From: Oscillospiraceae bacterium
Lineage (GTDB): Bacteria; Bacillota; Clostridia; Oscillospirales; Ruminococcaceae
NCBI GenBank assembly: GCA_004556975.1
Contig: SFFD01000053.1
Location: 1-5,735 of the forward strand
DNA length: 5,735 nt
Direction of reading: 5' to 3'
Position 1 is the first letter of the stretch; each line of letters starts with the position of its first letter. Positions 5,253 through 5,735 of this stretch are shown piece by piece. The notes beneath the pieces were generated by a model, which did not search any database, was not told the origin of the DNA, and saw only the letters and a list, made by a program, of their open reading frames with translations. The translations under genes and the position numbers were made by a program.

Positions 5253-5735
5253 CCTTTATTGAAGGCATAAGAAACTGGGCGTTTGCGGTTTGTGCGGCGG
5301 CAATTTGCGGTGCTGTTATGAATATGCTTTTGCCGGATGGAAGCGAAAAACACATTTTTAAAACCGTACTTTGCCTTTTTATGCTGTGCTCAATTATTTC
5401 ACCGGTTATTGGTATTGACTTTTCGGATTTGAGCACGGAATTTGATTTTAAAAATAGCCGTGCTCAATCCGGCGATACGACAGAAGAGTTTCTTTCGCTT
5501 TCCGCCAAAGAGGCAGAAAATGCGATTATAAATGATACTGCGGCCGCCCTTGGCGAAAAAGGAATCTCTGTCGATAATATTTCAGCCAGGGTTAATATTT
5601 TACCGGACGGAAGCATAAATATTAGCAAGTTTTCAGTTTGTATAAGCGAAGGCAATCCGGATGAAATAAAACACATTGTTGAAAGAAAAACGGGCATATC
5701 ACCGGAAATAGAATATACGGGAGAAAAGAAAGATG
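5249..5735 (+). CDS. spoIIIAF: Stage III sporulation protein AF, 3' end cut by window
   Basis: At least 162 residues are visible and the frame is still open at the edge. Two N-terminal membrane helices (about 11-28 and 36-56; the second carries TVLCLFMLCSIISPVIG) are followed by a soluble domain. Residues about 84-158 read as helix, two strands, helix, strand: LSAKEAENAIINDTAAALGE, then VDNISARVNILPDGSINISK, DEIKHIVERKTG and PEIEYTGE. That order matches the ring-building motif reported for SpoIIIAF, AG and AH, which forms rings in the space between mother-cell and forespore membranes. As the motif appears complete, only a few C-terminal residues are probably missing, though the B. subtilis protein is longer (about 206). 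The start overlaps the spoIIIAE stop as ATGA. Confidence 0.93.
   Translation, partial: MTFIEGIRNWAFAVCAAAICGAVMNMLLPDGSEKHIFKTVLCLFMLCSIISPVIGIDFSDLSTEFDFKNSRAQSGDTTEEFLSLSAKEAENAIINDTAAALGEKGISVDNISARVNILPDGSINISKFSVCISEGNPDEIKHIVERKTGISPEIEYTGEKKD
5593..5621 (+). promoter_or_regulatory. Candidate internal sigma-E promoter within spoIIIAF
   Basis: TAATATT at 5593-5599 matches all 7 positions of the sigma-E -35 consensus KMATATT. CATAAATA at 5614-5621 matches 6 of 8 of the -10 consensus CATACAHT, and the spacer is exactly 14 bases. Transcription would begin near 5628, over 100 bases before the end of the window, and would serve spoIIIAG and spoIIIAH downstream. An internal promoter within spoIIIAF that drives the distal genes has been reported in B. 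subtilis, from memory. AT-rich coding sequence produces such matches by chance, so this remains a candidate. Confidence 0.4.

Noticed and set aside
4544..5353. Open frame of 269 codons on the - strand across spoIIIAE and the start of spoIIIAF
   Set aside because: It is antisense to two recognised genes and spans their junction. The composition (Ala/Thr/Ile-rich) mirrors hydrophobic codons on the + strand, and no family is recognised.
2133..5735. Possibility that the run of small membrane proteins plus an ATPase is an undescribed secretion or defence system
   Set aside because: Every gene matches a SpoIIIA subunit in length, topology, motifs and order, so this is the known sporulation channel operon rather than a new system.
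1..5735. CRISPR arrays, tRNA or rRNA genes, insertion sequences, prophage or riboswitches
   Set aside because: No repeat-spacer pattern, transposase motif, tRNA-like cloverleaf or long structured leader was seen. The only gap of note (2034-2132) is explained by the terminator, promoter and ribosome binding site.

Overview
The window reads as chromosomal DNA from an endospore-forming member of the Firmicutes, most likely an anaerobic clostridial lineage (Clostridia, possibly Oscillospiraceae-like; the finer placement is inference). The evidence is a Gram-positive-type NAD+-dependent DNA ligase followed by most of the spoIIIA sporulation operon, with strong GGAGG-type ribosome binding sites and moderately AT-rich DNA. 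All genes are on the + strand and coding density is very high.

Layout: positions 1-47 hold a candidate extended -10 promoter and the ribosome binding site of ligA. ligA (48-2033) is complete and ends in a strong intrinsic terminator (2051-2089). The rest of the 99-base gap to 2132 holds a candidate sigma-E promoter, whose -35 region overlaps the terminator, and the ribosome binding site of spoIIIAA. Then come spoIIIAA (2133-3050), spoIIIAB (3047-3541), spoIIIAC (3557-3751), spoIIIAD (3748-4143), spoIIIAE (4140-5252) and spoIIIAF (5249 to the window edge, C-terminus cut off). Four of the five gene junctions are ATGA stop/start overlaps; only AB/AC is separated, by 15 bases. spoIIIAG and spoIIIAH are expected just past the right edge, and an ATG with an upstream GGGAG sits exactly at 5733-5735.

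How the genes work together: in Bacillus subtilis the SpoIIIA proteins are made in the mother cell under sigma-E. With forespore SpoIIQ they form a channel or secretion-like complex across the two membranes around the engulfed forespore, needed for forespore growth and late (sigma-G) gene expression. SpoIIIAA is the cytosolic ATPase. AB resembles the platform protein of type II secretion and type IV pilus machines. AC, AD and AE are polytopic membrane subunits. AF (with AG and AH) contributes a ring-building domain in the intermembrane space. ligA is a housekeeping replication/repair gene, transcriptionally insulated from the operon by the terminator.

I found no undescribed system. The points most worth a second look are a well-spaced sigma-E-like promoter inside spoIIIAF, the terminator/promoter overlap upstream of spoIIIAA, sequence divergence in the ATPase core of SpoIIIAA, and the ligA-spoIIIA neighbourhood. 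There is no mobile element, CRISPR array, tRNA or rRNA, and no non-coding stretch over 300 bases.
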